This document shows positions 46,801 through 55,252 of a stretch of 64,000 nt of DNA, piece by piece (the stretch's first letter is position 1; each line of letters starts with the position of its first letter). This DNA comes from Deltaproteobacteria bacterium (lineage in GTDB: Bacteria > Myxococcota_A > Polyangia > Haliangiales > JADYYK01), in assembly GCA_020853705.1 (NCBI GenBank), contig JADYYK010000063.1, positions 1-64,000 on the forward strand, written 5' to 3'. The position numbers and the translations under genes are program-made. The notes below the pieces were generated by a model, which was not told where the DNA came from, ran no database searches, and saw only the letters and a list, made by a program, of their open reading frames with translations.

Positions 46801-49695
46801 GGGCGCCGCGTCGAGACCGGCTTCGACCTCAACGCCTCGGGCAAGGGCGAGGTCGCCTGGCCGCGCTTCGACCACGAGCGCATCGAGCTCATCACCGACA
46901 AGCAGAGCTACCGCGCCGGTGACGTCGCCCGCCTGATGGTGGCCTCGCCGTTCGGCAGCGCGCGCGGCCTGCTCACCCTGGAGCGCGGCGGCATCCTCGA
47001 GCACCGCCTGTTCCGCATCGACGGCGACACCCCGGTGATCGAGGTCCCCATCACCGCCGACCACGCCCCCAACATCTACGCCTCGGTCGTCCTGCTGCGC
47101 GGTCGCATCCACGACAAGCGCGACGCCAGCGGCTTCGAGACCGGCGCCCCCGCCTTCCGCATGGGCTACGCCCGCCTCGCCGTCGAGCCGCGCGAGCGCC
47201 GCCTCGCGGTCGACGTCAAGCCCGCCACCGACAAGGCGCACCCGGGCCACGAGCTGGCGCTCGACGTCGCGGTGCGCGACAGCACCGGCCGCCCCGCCGC
47301 CGGCCAGGCCACCGTGATGGTGGTCGACGAGGCGGTGCTCGGGCTGACCCGCCACCGCACCCCCGACCCGGTCGCCGAGCTCAACCCCGAGCAGCCCCTC
47401 GGCGTGCGCACCCTGGAGAGCCGCCTCGAGCTGCCCTACGCCCAGCGCCTCCGCCATGAGCAGCTGTTCCCGGCCGGCGACGGCGGGGACGGCTTCTCGC
47501 TGCAGGATCTGCCCGCCGAGCTGCGCACCCTGATGCAGAGCACAGCGTACTGGAACCCGCGCGTGCCCATCGGAGCCGACGGCCGCGCCCACATCAGCTT
47601 CAAGCTGCCCGACAACGTGACCACCTACCGCGTCATGGCGGTGGTGGTCGACGCCGCCGGTCGCGCCGGCTCGGGCCAGGCCGGCGTGCTGGTGCGCCGC
47701 CCGCTGATCGTGCAGCCGGTGCTGCCGCGCTTCGTCTACCCGGGTGACAGCCTGACCGTCGAGGCGCGCGTGTTCAACGGCACCGGCGCTGCCGGCAAGG
47801 TCGTGGTCACCGCCGGCTTCGTCGGCCTCGACGGCAGCGCGGGCGCCGGCCCCGCCAGCAAGGGCCCGGCGCAGCAGGAGCGCGCCATCGCCGCCGACGG
47901 CTCGGAGAAGTTCAGCTTCCCGGTCACCGTGCGCGGCCCGGTCGTCATCGGCAAGGACGGCAAGGCCACCGCGACCGTCAAGTTCGTGGCCCGCCTGGGC
48001 AACCAGGCCGACGCCGTCGAGCTCGCCGTGCCGGTGCTGAACCCCGGCTCGCGCCGCCGCCTCATCGAGCGTGCACAGATCTCGGGCCAGGGCCAGGTCG
48101 CCATCCAGCTGCCCGAGGGCCGCCTGCCCGGCAGCACCATGCTCGAGGTCATGGTGTCGACCACCTCGCTGTCCGAGCTCAAGGGCGCGGTCGACCGCCT
48201 GATGGACTACCCCAACGGCTGCCTGGAGCAGACCACCAGCACGGCCTATCCGCTGGTCGTCCTCAGCGAGCTGCTGCCCGAGATGGGCGTCACCGTCGAC
48301 GAGGCCGCGCTGAAGAAGTTCTCCACCGCCGGCGTCGCCCGCATCCTGTCGTTCCAGACCAGCGGCGGCGGCCTGTCATACTGGCCCGGCGGCAGCGAGC
48401 CCCACGCCTTCGGCACCGCGTTCGGCCTGACCGCGCTGATCGAGGCCAAGAAGCGCGGCTATGACGTGCCCGAGGCCGCGCTCGCGCGCATGGCCAGCTT
48501 CCTCGAGGAGTCGCTGCGCAAGGGCGAGATCAAGGAGGAGATGCCGCACGCCGCGATGGCCGACGCCGACACCCGCGCGCTGTTCGTGATGACGCTGGGA
48601 CGCCTGGGCCGTCCGCAGTCGGCCTATGTGCCGGTGCTGTGGCAGCAGCGCGGCAAGCTGACGCCGTTCGGCCTGGCCTTCCTGGCCGTCGCGGTGGCCG
48701 AGGGCGCCGGCGACCGTGCGCTCTTGCCCGCCATCCTGGGCGACATCCGCGCCGCCGCCAAGGTCGAGCCCGAGCAGGCCTACTACGAGGGCGATCGTGC
48801 CGCCGGCTGGTCGATGGGCTCGCCGCTGCGCACCCACGCCGGCGCCCTGCTGGCCTACGCGCTGGCCAGCCCGCCCGACGAGATGCGCGCCAAGCTGCTG
48901 ACCGGCCTCATCAAGCGCCAGCAGGGCGGCAGCTGGGGCAACACCCAGGAGGACGTCTTCGGCATCATGGCCGTCGCCGCCCTGGCCAGCTCGCCGAGCA
49001 CCGCCGCCGCCGCGGGCGCCGCCAGCAAGGGTGACACCGCCGCCTTCGCCCTGACCCGCGACGGCGCCGCCGTCCCGGCCAAGGCCCTCGAGGTCGTGTC
49101 ACGCCGCGTGCAGCGCCTGCGCCTCGACGAGGCCGCGCTGGGCAAGGCGACCACCCACACGTTCGCGCTGGAGAACCGCGGCCCGCCCAGCTTCCTGACC
49201 GTGCGCGCCGAGTATGACGTCTCGCTCGACGATCCCGCCAACCGCGTCGCGCGCGCCAGCGGCTTCACCATCACGCGGCGCTACGAGACCGCCGCCGGGG
49301 TGTCGCTGGAGGGCAAGAAGATCCCGCTCGGCGCCCTGGTGCGCGTGCGCCTGCGCGTCACCGGCAAGGACAAGCAGAACTATGTCGCCATCGACGACAA
49401 GCTTCCCGCCGGCCTGGAGCCGCTCAACGCCAACCTGGCCACCACCGAGCAGGTCGCCGCCGGCAAGCTGACGCCCGAGGTCAGCGCCGGCCTGCAGTTC
49501 CTGTCGCACAGCGAGCTGCGCGACGCGCGCGTGGCCTTCTACGCCGACGAGCTGCCCGCGGGCAGCTACGAGTTCGTCTACCTCGCGCGCGCCACCACCC
49601 CCGGCAAGTTCCTGCGCCCGGCCGCCGGGGCCGAGGCGATGTACGCCCCCGAGGTCATCGGGGCGACGGCGATCGATGATGTCATCGTCGAGTAA
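43891..49695 (+). CDS. Bacterial alpha-2-macroglobulin lipoprotein (YfhM-like)
   Basis: A protein of 1934 aa. A lipoprotein signal ending VSCA is followed by many beta-sandwich macroglobulin domains and a bait-like region. The thioester motif is CLEQ (Cys1444-Gln1447) in DYPNGCLEQTTS, followed by an alpha/alpha toroid and a receptor-binding-like C-terminal domain. The thioester traps attacking proteases in the periplasm. It overlaps pbpC by 20 bp, the same pairing as in Escherichia coli and many other bacteria, where the two guard and repair the cell wall. ATG 43891 is chosen because it begins the lipoprotein signal. Confidence 0.95.
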   Translation: MTPVRTRLAMVVAPVLVCVSCASPRDSASGRDAGAAAVQSATAQAPPADSPPPAALLPVNAPLELEMQQVAGEDAPELEISRSDCERAGCTLTIAFSHPMVAPKGLAKARLPRLTFEPPQRGKLAWKSPTELVFTPAAGQLPWGHEFALKLTELAAPAGAPELVVPGAWQDTVQVPHFSAAGKVASWPVIAGKPRFVSLLSATSQVGAGPLFMLFDQPVDPAKIASKLRATSLGKRALELRVERPGSAAQVYDGKVDTAYLVAVTVVELPGDGEPVSFAIPSWSAAGTAIEPIEKNLVANSTFALRVFNGSSAYGGEEDYEDGGGDPSAGQRAPLRVNWRFGFSGSVTVKGIERALTITPRPKNLSISTSGATAEVAATLAPGQLYQLSVAAGLTDVLGNRLGVPATFRVRAEDLAPSLELPAAALVLENGHARLPIRGRNLGALTVKVHRLASAVDFIHAVNGGDAPCAQRGATPEATRAAAPADRPLNQPFTDDIALNTTGFLCLEALAQGRGSAAALSGPPTASALVQVTGLGVTAKVFDGELLVWATRLADGDVVAGAPVTLRDHEGSVIARASTGADGVARVPARDLAGRLGLLQSAFSELTSGTDHAVVALADDRLSDAWRFGLPGEAKGTRLLGGAVFTERGIYRPGETVHIKAILADADDARASKTPAHLSIKDPRGQELYSGDLALDGFGSADHDVALKSTAAVGEYSLRVELGERALTRRFHVEEYRVPTFAVSIDADEATWKYGQPVHAGVAARYLHGGNLGGREVTYSVSRTPVRFAPGNFPRFVFTSEGQDTASSTMLSHGKGRLDGEGRLGVAFTPDHAARAGAMRYVVDASVTDVDRQVYAGRTAQTVHPAAFYLGVAPPAERVLAAGDTLEVPVVAVDPEGRVRPRVAVSARLERVEHQGAVRLAGDGAQRLDREVIETVASCKTTTRAAAVTCSFRVPRAGQYRVRAAADDPAGRRVETGFDLNASGKGEVAWPRFDHERIELITDKQSYRAGDVARLMVASPFGSARGLLTLERGGILEHRLFRIDGDTPVIEVPITADHAPNIYASVVLLRGRIHDKRDASGFETGAPAFRMGYARLAVEPRERRLAVDVKPATDKAHPGHELALDVAVRDSTGRPAAGQATVMVVDEAVLGLTRHRTPDPVAELNPEQPLGVRTLESRLELPYAQRLRHEQLFPAGDGGDGFSLQDLPAELRTLMQSTAYWNPRVPIGADGRAHISFKLPDNVTTYRVMAVVVDAAGRAGSGQAGVLVRRPLIVQPVLPRFVYPGDSLTVEARVFNGTGAAGKVVVTAGFVGLDGSAGAGPASKGPAQQERAIAADGSEKFSFPVTVRGPVVIGKDGKATATVKFVARLGNQADAVELAVPVLNPGSRRRLIERAQISGQGQVAIQLPEGRLPGSTMLEVMVSTTSLSELKGAVDRLMDYPNGCLEQTTSTAYPLVVLSELLPEMGVTVDEAALKKFSTAGVARILSFQTSGGGLSYWPGGSEPHAFGTAFGLTALIEAKKRGYDVPEAALARMASFLEESLRKGEIKEEMPHAAMADADTRALFVMTLGRLGRPQSAYVPVLWQQRGKLTPFGLAFLAVAVAEGAGDRALLPAILGDIRAAAKVEPEQAYYEGDRAAGWSMGSPLRTHAGALLAYALASPPDEMRAKLLTGLIKRQQGGSWGNTQEDVFGIMAVAALASSPSTAAAAGAASKGDTAAFALTRDGAAVPAKALEVVSRRVQRLRLDEAALGKATTHTFALENRGPPSFLTVRAEYDVSLDDPANRVARASGFTITRRYETAAGVSLEGKKIPLGALVRVRLRVTGKDKQNYVAIDDKLPAGLEPLNANLATTEQVAAGKLTPEVSAGLQFLSHSELRDARVAFYADELPAGSYEFVYLARATTPGKFLRPAAGAEAMYAPEVIGATAIDDVIVE

Positions 49696-52093
49696 ACCGG
49701 CCAGAAAATGGCCGATCTGGGCGCGGCGGTGGCTGCGTCGGCTGGGCTGGGCCGGCGCCGGCCTGCTCGTCCTGGTGCTGCTGCTGCTGGGCACCTTCGA
49801 GCTGGTGGTGCGCGCGCGCGCCTACCCGGTCGGCGATCTGGCGCCACACGCCGACTCGCAGCGCCTGCGTGACGCCCGCGGCGGCCTGCTGCGCGAGGCC
49901 GTGAGCGGCCAGGGCACCCGCGCCGCCTGGGTCCCGCTGAGCGACATGTCGCCCCTGGTCATCGACGCCACCATCGCGGTCGAGGACGCCCGCTTCTTCT
50001 CGCACGACGGCATCGATCGCATCGGCGTGCTGCGCGCCACGGTTGACGCGCTTCGCCACGGCCGCGCCGTCTCGGGTGCCTCGACCCTGACCATGCAGCT
50101 GGTCCGCCTGGTGCACCCACACGCGCGCAGCCTGGCCGGCAAGCTGGGCGAGATGGTCGACGCGCGCCGCCTGGAGCGCGCCGTCTCCAAGCGCACCATC
50201 CTCGAGCAGTACCTGAACCGCGCCCCCTACGGCGCCGGCACCGTCGGCGTCGAGGCCGCCAGCCAGCGCTTCTTCGGCAAGCCCAGCCGCCACCTCAGCC
50301 TGGCCGAGGCCGCCCTGCTCGCCGGCCTGCCCAAGGCGCCCACCGACCTGAACCCGCTGCTACACCCGGCCGCCGCGCGGGCCCGCCAGCGCGTCGTGCT
50401 CGCGCGTCTCCTGCGCACCGGCAAGCTCACCCGCGCCGCGCGTGACAGCGCCCTGGCCGAGCCGCTGCGCTACGTCAGCGCGCCCCCGCTCACCGCGCCG
50501 CACTTCACCGACTATGTACTGTCGCTGCGCCCGCCCCCCGGCGAGCTCGCCACCACCCTCGACCCCGCGCTGCAGGCCGACGCCGAGCGCCTGCTCGCCG
50601 AGCACGTGCGCGCGCTGGCCCCCTCCGGCGTCACCAACGCCGCCGCCGTCATCCTCGACAACGCGAGCTGCGGCATCCTCGCCATGGTCGGCTCGGCCGA
50701 CTACCACGAACCCAGCAGCGGCGCGGTCAACGGCGCGGTCGCGCGTCGCCAGCCCGGCTCCGCGCTCAAGCCCTTCACCTATGCGCTCGCCTTCGAGGCC
50801 GGCGCCACCCCTGCCAGCGTGGTCGCCGACATCGAGACCCGCTATGGCGACCCCGAAGGCACGCTGTTTTCCCCGCAGAACTACTCCAAGGACTTCCTCG
50901 GCCCCGTCCTCATGGGCGACGCCCTGGGCATGAGCCTCAACGTCCCCGCGCTGCGCGTCGCCAACCGCGTCGGCCCCGACGCGCTGCTCGAGCGCCTGCA
51001 CCGCTTCGGCTTCGCCTCGCTGGATCAGCCCGCCGCCCACTACGGCCTCGGCCTGACCCTGGGCAACGGCGAGGTCACCCTGCTCGAGCTGGCGCAGGGC
51101 TACGCCGCGCTGGCCCGCACCGGCGTCGCCTGCCGCGCCACCCCGTTCGCCGCCGTGGCTGCCGCCACCGCCGCCGGCGCCCGCCCCACCACGACCCCAC
51201 GCGTGCTGCCCGCCGAGATCGCCTACCTCATCAGCGATGTGCTGTCCGACGAGGGGCTGCGCAGCGCCGCCTTCGGCCCCGCCAACGCCCTGCTGCTCGG
51301 CTTCCCGGTCGCGGTCAAGACCGGCACCAGCTCCAACTTCCGCGACAACTGGGCCATCGGCTACACCCAGCGCTACACCGTCGCGGTGTGGAGCGGCGAC
51401 TTCGGCGGCCACTCGATGAACCACCTCGCCGGCGCGTCCGGCGCCGGGCCGCTGTTCCACCGCCTGATGACCCGCACCGTCGCGCGCGATCCCGCCCACC
51501 TCGGCCCGCGCCCCTTCGACGCGCCAGCCGGCATCGTCGAGGTCAGCGTGTGCGCCCTCAGCGGCCAGCGCCCTGGCCCGTCCTGCCCGCACACCCGCAG
51601 CGTCCACGTCACCCGCGACCACGCCCCCAGCGAACCCTGCCCCTGGCACCGCGAGCTCGCCATCGATCGCCGCAACGGTCTGCTCGCCGGGCCGCGCTGC
51701 CCGGCGCGCTTCGTGGACCACCGCGTGTTCGCGGCGCTGCCCGCCAGCTACTCGTCCTGGCAGCGCGACCACGACTTCGAGTCGCCGCCCACGCGCGAGT
51801 CCCCGCTGTGCCCCAGCACCGGTGTCATCCCCGGCGCCCTGGTCATCACCTACCCACGGCCCGGCGAGGTCTTCCTGATCGAACCCGGCTACGACCGGCG
51901 CACCCAGACCCTGGGCCTCACCGCCGAGGTCGACCCGCCGCTGCCCGAGGTCACCTGGCACCTCGACGGCCGCCCGCTGGCCGCCGCGCGCTGGCCCTAC
52001 GACGCCACCTGGCAGCTCGCCCCCGGCGCGCACACCCTCGAGCTCATCGCTGCCGGCAAGCGCAGCGACCCCATCAGCTTCGAGGTGCGCTGA
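49676..52093 (+). CDS. pbpC: Penicillin-binding protein 1C (bifunctional glycosyltransferase/transpeptidase)
   Basis: A protein of 805 aa. A membrane anchor (about 20-45) is followed by a GT51 glycosyltransferase (EDARFFSHDG with catalytic Glu103, then GASTLTMQL and KRTILEQYLNR). The transpeptidase has SxxK in PGSALK (Ser362, Lys365) and KTGTS. The C-terminus is a Cys-containing BiPBP_C-like domain (CPSTGVIPGALVITYPRPGEVF). It polymerises peptidoglycan. The start overlaps the alpha-2-macroglobulin gene by 20 bp, so both are cotranscribed. Confidence 0.95.
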   Translation: MMSSSSKPARKWPIWARRWLRRLGWAGAGLLVLVLLLLGTFELVVRARAYPVGDLAPHADSQRLRDARGGLLREAVSGQGTRAAWVPLSDMSPLVIDATIAVEDARFFSHDGIDRIGVLRATVDALRHGRAVSGASTLTMQLVRLVHPHARSLAGKLGEMVDARRLERAVSKRTILEQYLNRAPYGAGTVGVEAASQRFFGKPSRHLSLAEAALLAGLPKAPTDLNPLLHPAAARARQRVVLARLLRTGKLTRAARDSALAEPLRYVSAPPLTAPHFTDYVLSLRPPPGELATTLDPALQADAERLLAEHVRALAPSGVTNAAAVILDNASCGILAMVGSADYHEPSSGAVNGAVARRQPGSALKPFTYALAFEAGATPASVVADIETRYGDPEGTLFSPQNYSKDFLGPVLMGDALGMSLNVPALRVANRVGPDALLERLHRFGFASLDQPAAHYGLGLTLGNGEVTLLELAQGYAALARTGVACRATPFAAVAAATAAGARPTTTPRVLPAEIAYLISDVLSDEGLRSAAFGPANALLLGFPVAVKTGTSSNFRDNWAIGYTQRYTVAVWSGDFGGHSMNHLAGASGAGPLFHRLMTRTVARDPAHLGPRPFDAPAGIVEVSVCALSGQRPGPSCPHTRSVHVTRDHAPSEPCPWHRELAIDRRNGLLAGPRCPARFVDHRVFAALPASYSSWQRDHDFESPPTRESPLCPSTGVIPGALVITYPRPGEVFLIEPGYDRRTQTLGLTAEVDPPLPEVTWHLDGRPLAAARWPYDATWQLAPGAHTLELIAAGKRSDPISFEVR

Positions 52094-52120
52094 GCGCGCG
52101 CGTTGGCGCTCGGCCGCGGC

Positions 52121-52903
52121 TCACGGCGAGACGCGACCGAACTGCACCTCGGTGATGACATACAGGCTGCTGCGTGTGCCGGCCCAGCCGTAGTGCGTGA
52201 CGCGCCCCTCGGCGTCGACCAGGAAGGTCATCGTGCCCATCCCGAAGCCGCCGTCCAGATCGTGCGCCCGGGTGTCGTCCTGGTGGATGAACGACGACGA
52301 ATCGGCCAGTCGCACCGCCCAGCCTCCGGGCAGCCCCGGCACCGGGGCCGGGCGTCCGACCACGAAGCCGACATGCCCGGTGTTCCGGCTCGGCATGCCG
52401 CGCGGCCGCTTCCACGCGAAGACGTCGCCCGGCATGACCTCGTCGATGCGCACGATGCGGCGCCAGCCATTGCGGCTGCGCTCGGTCGGCGCCCGCGCGA
52501 TGACCCGCGCGAAGTCGCGCGCCACCGGCCGTCCGCCGAGGCCACGCAGCGTCGCCGGCGCCACCCGCCTGAGGATCCACGCCGTCATGCCCGAGCAGTC
52601 CCAGTTGAAGACGCCCTCGCGCGCCCGCACCGTGGTCGTGTGCTGATAGCTCGACTCGGTCAGCGTGCGCTCGATCTCTCCCAGCAGCGCGACCACCTTG
52701 CGACCCGCGCGGGTCGGCGCTGGCGGCGGCGGCTCGGTGACCTCGGGCAACGGCAGCACCCGAGCCACCGGCGCCTCGATCACGGGCCAGGGCACGCCCT
52801 CGTGCATCCCGGCCACCTCGGCCCGCGCGCTGCCGGCCTGGGCCGCGAGCGCCGCGACGACCACCGTGAAGACTCCGACCACGCTGACCCCGCGCACCTG
52901 CAC
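52121..52903 (-). CDS. Exported NlpC/P60-like cell-wall hydrolase
   Basis: About 260 aa. A hydrophobic signal sequence (VSVVGVFTVVVAALAAQAGSARA) precedes a Pro-rich linker and a domain with NWDCSGMTAWIL (catalytic Cys in DCSG) and NTGHVGFVVG (catalytic His). This is the NlpC/P60 order and spacing. It probably cleaves peptide stems of peptidoglycan. No in-frame ATG exists at the signal peptide; GTG 52903 is chosen, with GTG 52897 or 52924 possible. It converges on pbpC. Confidence 0.78.
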   Translation of the reverse strand: MQVRGVSVVGVFTVVVAALAAQAGSARAEVAGMHEGVPWPVIEAPVARVLPLPEVTEPPPPAPTRAGRKVVALLGEIERTLTESSYQHTTTVRAREGVFNWDCSGMTAWILRRVAPATLRGLGGRPVARDFARVIARAPTERSRNGWRRIVRIDEVMPGDVFAWKRPRGMPSRNTGHVGFVVGRPAPVPGLPGGWAVRLADSSSFIHQDDTRAHDLDGGFGMGTMTFLVDAEGRVTHYGWAGTRSSLYVITEVQFGRVSP

Positions 52904-53012
52904 AGGATGACCGAGGCCCCGCACCGGTGCCAGCCCGCTGAGGGGGAAACCGCGCGGCTTCGTGGCCTGAACACCACCGTGCGCGGCCTGCAGGAGTAGT
53001 CCGCACCAGCCG

Positions 53013-53381
53013 TCAGCGCGGCCGGTACTGGTGGCCGTCGAAGCGATACACCGTGGTTTCTGTGTCGACGCCGAGGCGCCACACCGCGACGACATCGAAC
53101 AGCCCGTGGTGACGCACCGCTCCACGCGAGAACCAGCAACCGTCGATGGTCCCCAGCAGGGCTCCCGGCGCGGCGGCGCGCGACACGGTGTAGCGACAGC
53201 CGCCCGTGCCACACGAATCCGGTGTGGTCTCGAACCCATCCAGCGCACCGTCATCATCGAGATCCAGCCCCGGCTGGTCACAGATGTGCGGCGGCGTGGC
53301 GCGCGCGCCGGGCAGCGCCGCCGTCGCCACGCGTGCCCCGAGGTCGAACAGCAGCGACCAGACCAGGATCAGCACGGGCAT
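53013..53381 (-). CDS. Small exported Cys-containing protein
   Basis: About 122 aa. A hydrophobic N-terminus (MPVLILVWSLLFDLGARVATAA) is followed by HICDQPGLDLDDDGALDGFET, an Asp-rich Ca-binding-like loop, then paired Cys (CGTGGC) and a beta-rich end. It is upstream of the NlpC/P60-like gene on the same strand, 109 bp away. Family not recognised. Confidence 0.6.
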   Translation of the reverse strand: MPVLILVWSLLFDLGARVATAALPGARATPPHICDQPGLDLDDDGALDGFETTPDSCGTGGCRYTVSRAAAPGALLGTIDGCWFSRGAVRHHGLFDVVAVWRLGVDTETTVYRFDGHQYRPR

Positions 53382-53479
53382 GGCGGCGTGATACGCGGCT
53401 GTCCCGGGTCTCTGGCCCGCCGAGCCGAGCCGCACGATCGTTGGTTGCGCCCCGCGCGCCCGCCGCCAAGACTGTAGCT

Positions 53480-53962
53480 GTGCTCAAGGCGGTCGTCCTC
53501 GCGCTGATCATGCTGGCCGCGCCGGCGGCGTACGCCAGCGACAGCGACCCGCCCCGGGCCCGCGCCATCGGTGAGGGCTTTCGCCGCGGCCGCGCCGTCG
53601 ACGTCCACCTGGTCGATGTGGGTGGCGCCTGGCTGGCGCACGACATCGCCCAGAAGTTCCTGGCCATGCAGGCCGCCGCCGCCGACGACGGCGTCGAGCT
53701 GTACGTCCGCAGCGGCTTTCGCACCTTCGAGCAGCAGCGCTACCTGTACGCCATCTGGCGTGCCGGCCTCGGCTCCAAGGCTGCGCGCCCCGGCCACTCC
53801 AACCACCAGCTCGGCCGCGCCGCCGACATCTACCTGGCCGAGGGCGTCTACGCATGGCTGAACCAGAACGCCCGCCGCTTCGGCTTCCGGCGCACGGTGT
53901 CGTCCGAACCCTGGCACTGGGAGGCCAGGCCAGGCCGCGTCAAGCGCGTGCGCCGTCGCTGA
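53480..53962 (+). CDS. VanY/M15-type D,D-carboxypeptidase-like enzyme, exported
   Basis: A protein of 160 aa from GTG 53480. Signal peptide (LKAVVLALIMLAAPAAYA) is followed by a LAS-family metallopeptidase domain: SGFRTFEQQ, then SNHQLGRAADI, where His and Asp bind Zn (HxxGxxxD), and EPWHWE with the catalytic Glu/His. All key residues are present. It likely trims D-Ala-D-Ala or related wall peptides. It is short for the family, consistent with a single catalytic domain. Confidence 0.85.
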   Translation: MLKAVVLALIMLAAPAAYASDSDPPRARAIGEGFRRGRAVDVHLVDVGGAWLAHDIAQKFLAMQAAAADDGVELYVRSGFRTFEQQRYLYAIWRAGLGSKAARPGHSNHQLGRAADIYLAEGVYAWLNQNARRFGFRRTVSSEPWHWEARPGRVKRVRRR

Positions 53963-53965
53963 GCA

Positions 53966-54000
53966 CGCGCCGCGCCGCGCCGCGCCGCGCCGCACCGCAC
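53966..54000. repeat. Pentanucleotide tandem repeat (CGCGC)5(CGCAC)2
   Basis: Five perfect CGCGC units and two CGCAC units fill the gap just after the VanY-like gene. It is non-coding, just upstream of the promoter of the 54043 gene, and could vary in length by slippage. Confidence 0.8.
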
Positions 54001-54030
54001 CTCGGCGCCGGCCCCGGCCAGGCTCTCGGT

Positions 54031-54036
54031 TATCAT
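54031..54036 (+). promoter_or_regulatory. Candidate -10 element (TATCAT), probable leaderless start
   Basis: TATCAT ends six bases before ATG 54043. The 14-mer ATCATCGCGCCATG here is identical to the one at the OmpA lipoprotein start (41770-41783). Confidence 0.45.
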
Positions 54037-54042
54037 CGCGCC

Positions 54043-55212
54043 ATGCTGCGTCTCGCCCTGGCTGGCCTGCTGCTCGTCCGCGTCGTCGCCACCGCATCGG
54101 CCCAGCCCACACCCGGCCGTGACGCCGGGACCGCACGCGCCCCCGCCCGCCGCGCCAGCGCCGACGCCGGGGTGCCGGCACCGGCCCGGCCGCCGACGCC
54201 CTACCAGCTCGGTCGCACCATCGCGACCGCCGTGCAGGCGCTGCTGCCCGACGCCGAGGCCATCGCCCGCGACGAGCTCATCGTCGTGATGGCCAAGGGC
54301 GCCGCCCCGCCCTGGGAAGAGCTGCGCACGCTCGGCCGCAAGGTGCACGACCTGGTCGCGGCCAAGCTGCCCGGTCGCACCGTGGAGCTGTGGTTCACCG
54401 CCAGCGGCGCGGTCGCTCGTGCCGGCCTCGTCCCCGGCACCGCCGTGGTCCGCGTCGAGGTCGGCGACGGCCGCACCATGCTCGACGACCGCGCCCTGTA
54501 CGGCGTCGCCGCGCGCACCCAGATCATCGTCAAGCAGCGCATGTTCCAGGGCTTCCCGCTCGGCGTCGAGGGCCGCCCGACGTGCTCCGGCGAGGTAGAG
54601 AATGTCAGCCCGACCGAGCTCGACATCGGCGTGCGCTGCATGGTGCTGGGCTACACCACCTACTCGGCCGGCGGCCCGGTGCAGGTCCGCGTGCCCGGCA
54701 TGCCCGGCACCTCGGACGTGCTGCTCGATCACCCCATCGCCATCGGCAAGCTGGCGCCCGGCGCGCGCAAGAAGTTCAAGGCCAAGCTGCCCGCGATGCC
54801 CAAGCTGAAGGATGGCTCGCGTATGCTCAGCGGCCTCGGCGCCGCCGTCACCCTCACGGTCGACGGTCAGCCCATCAGCCATCTCGATCTGTCGCGCTTC
54901 GAGGCCGCCACCGCCTGGCTGCGCGTGATCGAGGCCCTGCGCGCCGACAACCTCACCGTGCAGACCATGGAGCCACGCTCGGCCCCCGCCTACCGCGACC
55001 TCGGCAACGCCATCGAGCTGGTCGGGCCCGACGACCTCGCGACCCGGCCCTCCGCCGAGCTGAAGGCCCTGGCCAAGCGGGTCTGGAAGCTGCTCGCCGC
55101 CCACCACAAAAAGTTCGACCTCGACTGGGTTCGCTACAAGGTCCGCTCCGGCCGCGACCTCGCCACCCTCGAGGACGGCAAGCTCGGCGACTTCGGTAGC
55201 AGCGGCTGGTAG
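54043..55212 (+). CDS. Exported protein of unknown function
   Basis: A protein of 389 aa. The signal peptide MLRLALAGLLLVRVVATASA is followed by an Ala/Pro/Arg-rich linker. The mature part has an alpha/beta region (TIATAVQALLPDAEAIARDELIVVMAKG) and a central beta-rich region with two Cys (TCSGEVENVSPTELDIGVRC) that resembles an extracytoplasmic immunoglobulin-like fold. I do not recognise the family. Neighbours are wall enzymes and the expansin-like lipoprotein. Confidence 0.75.
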   Translation: MLRLALAGLLLVRVVATASAQPTPGRDAGTARAPARRASADAGVPAPARPPTPYQLGRTIATAVQALLPDAEAIARDELIVVMAKGAAPPWEELRTLGRKVHDLVAAKLPGRTVELWFTASGAVARAGLVPGTAVVRVEVGDGRTMLDDRALYGVAARTQIIVKQRMFQGFPLGVEGRPTCSGEVENVSPTELDIGVRCMVLGYTTYSAGGPVQVRVPGMPGTSDVLLDHPIAIGKLAPGARKKFKAKLPAMPKLKDGSRMLSGLGAAVTLTVDGQPISHLDLSRFEAATAWLRVIEALRADNLTVQTMEPRSAPAYRDLGNAIELVGPDDLATRPSAELKALAKRVWKLLAAHHKKFDLDWVRYKVRSGRDLATLEDGKLGDFGSSGW

Positions 55213-55239
55213 CCCCGCGCCGGCCCGGGCCGCCCGTGC

Positions 55240-55245
55240 GACAAT
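55240..55245 (+). promoter_or_regulatory. Candidate -10 element (GACAAT) of the expansin-like gene
   Basis: The hexamer ends seven bases before ATG 55253, so the transcript would be leaderless. No clear -35 is seen. Confidence 0.35.
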
Positions 55246-55252
55246 CAGGCCG

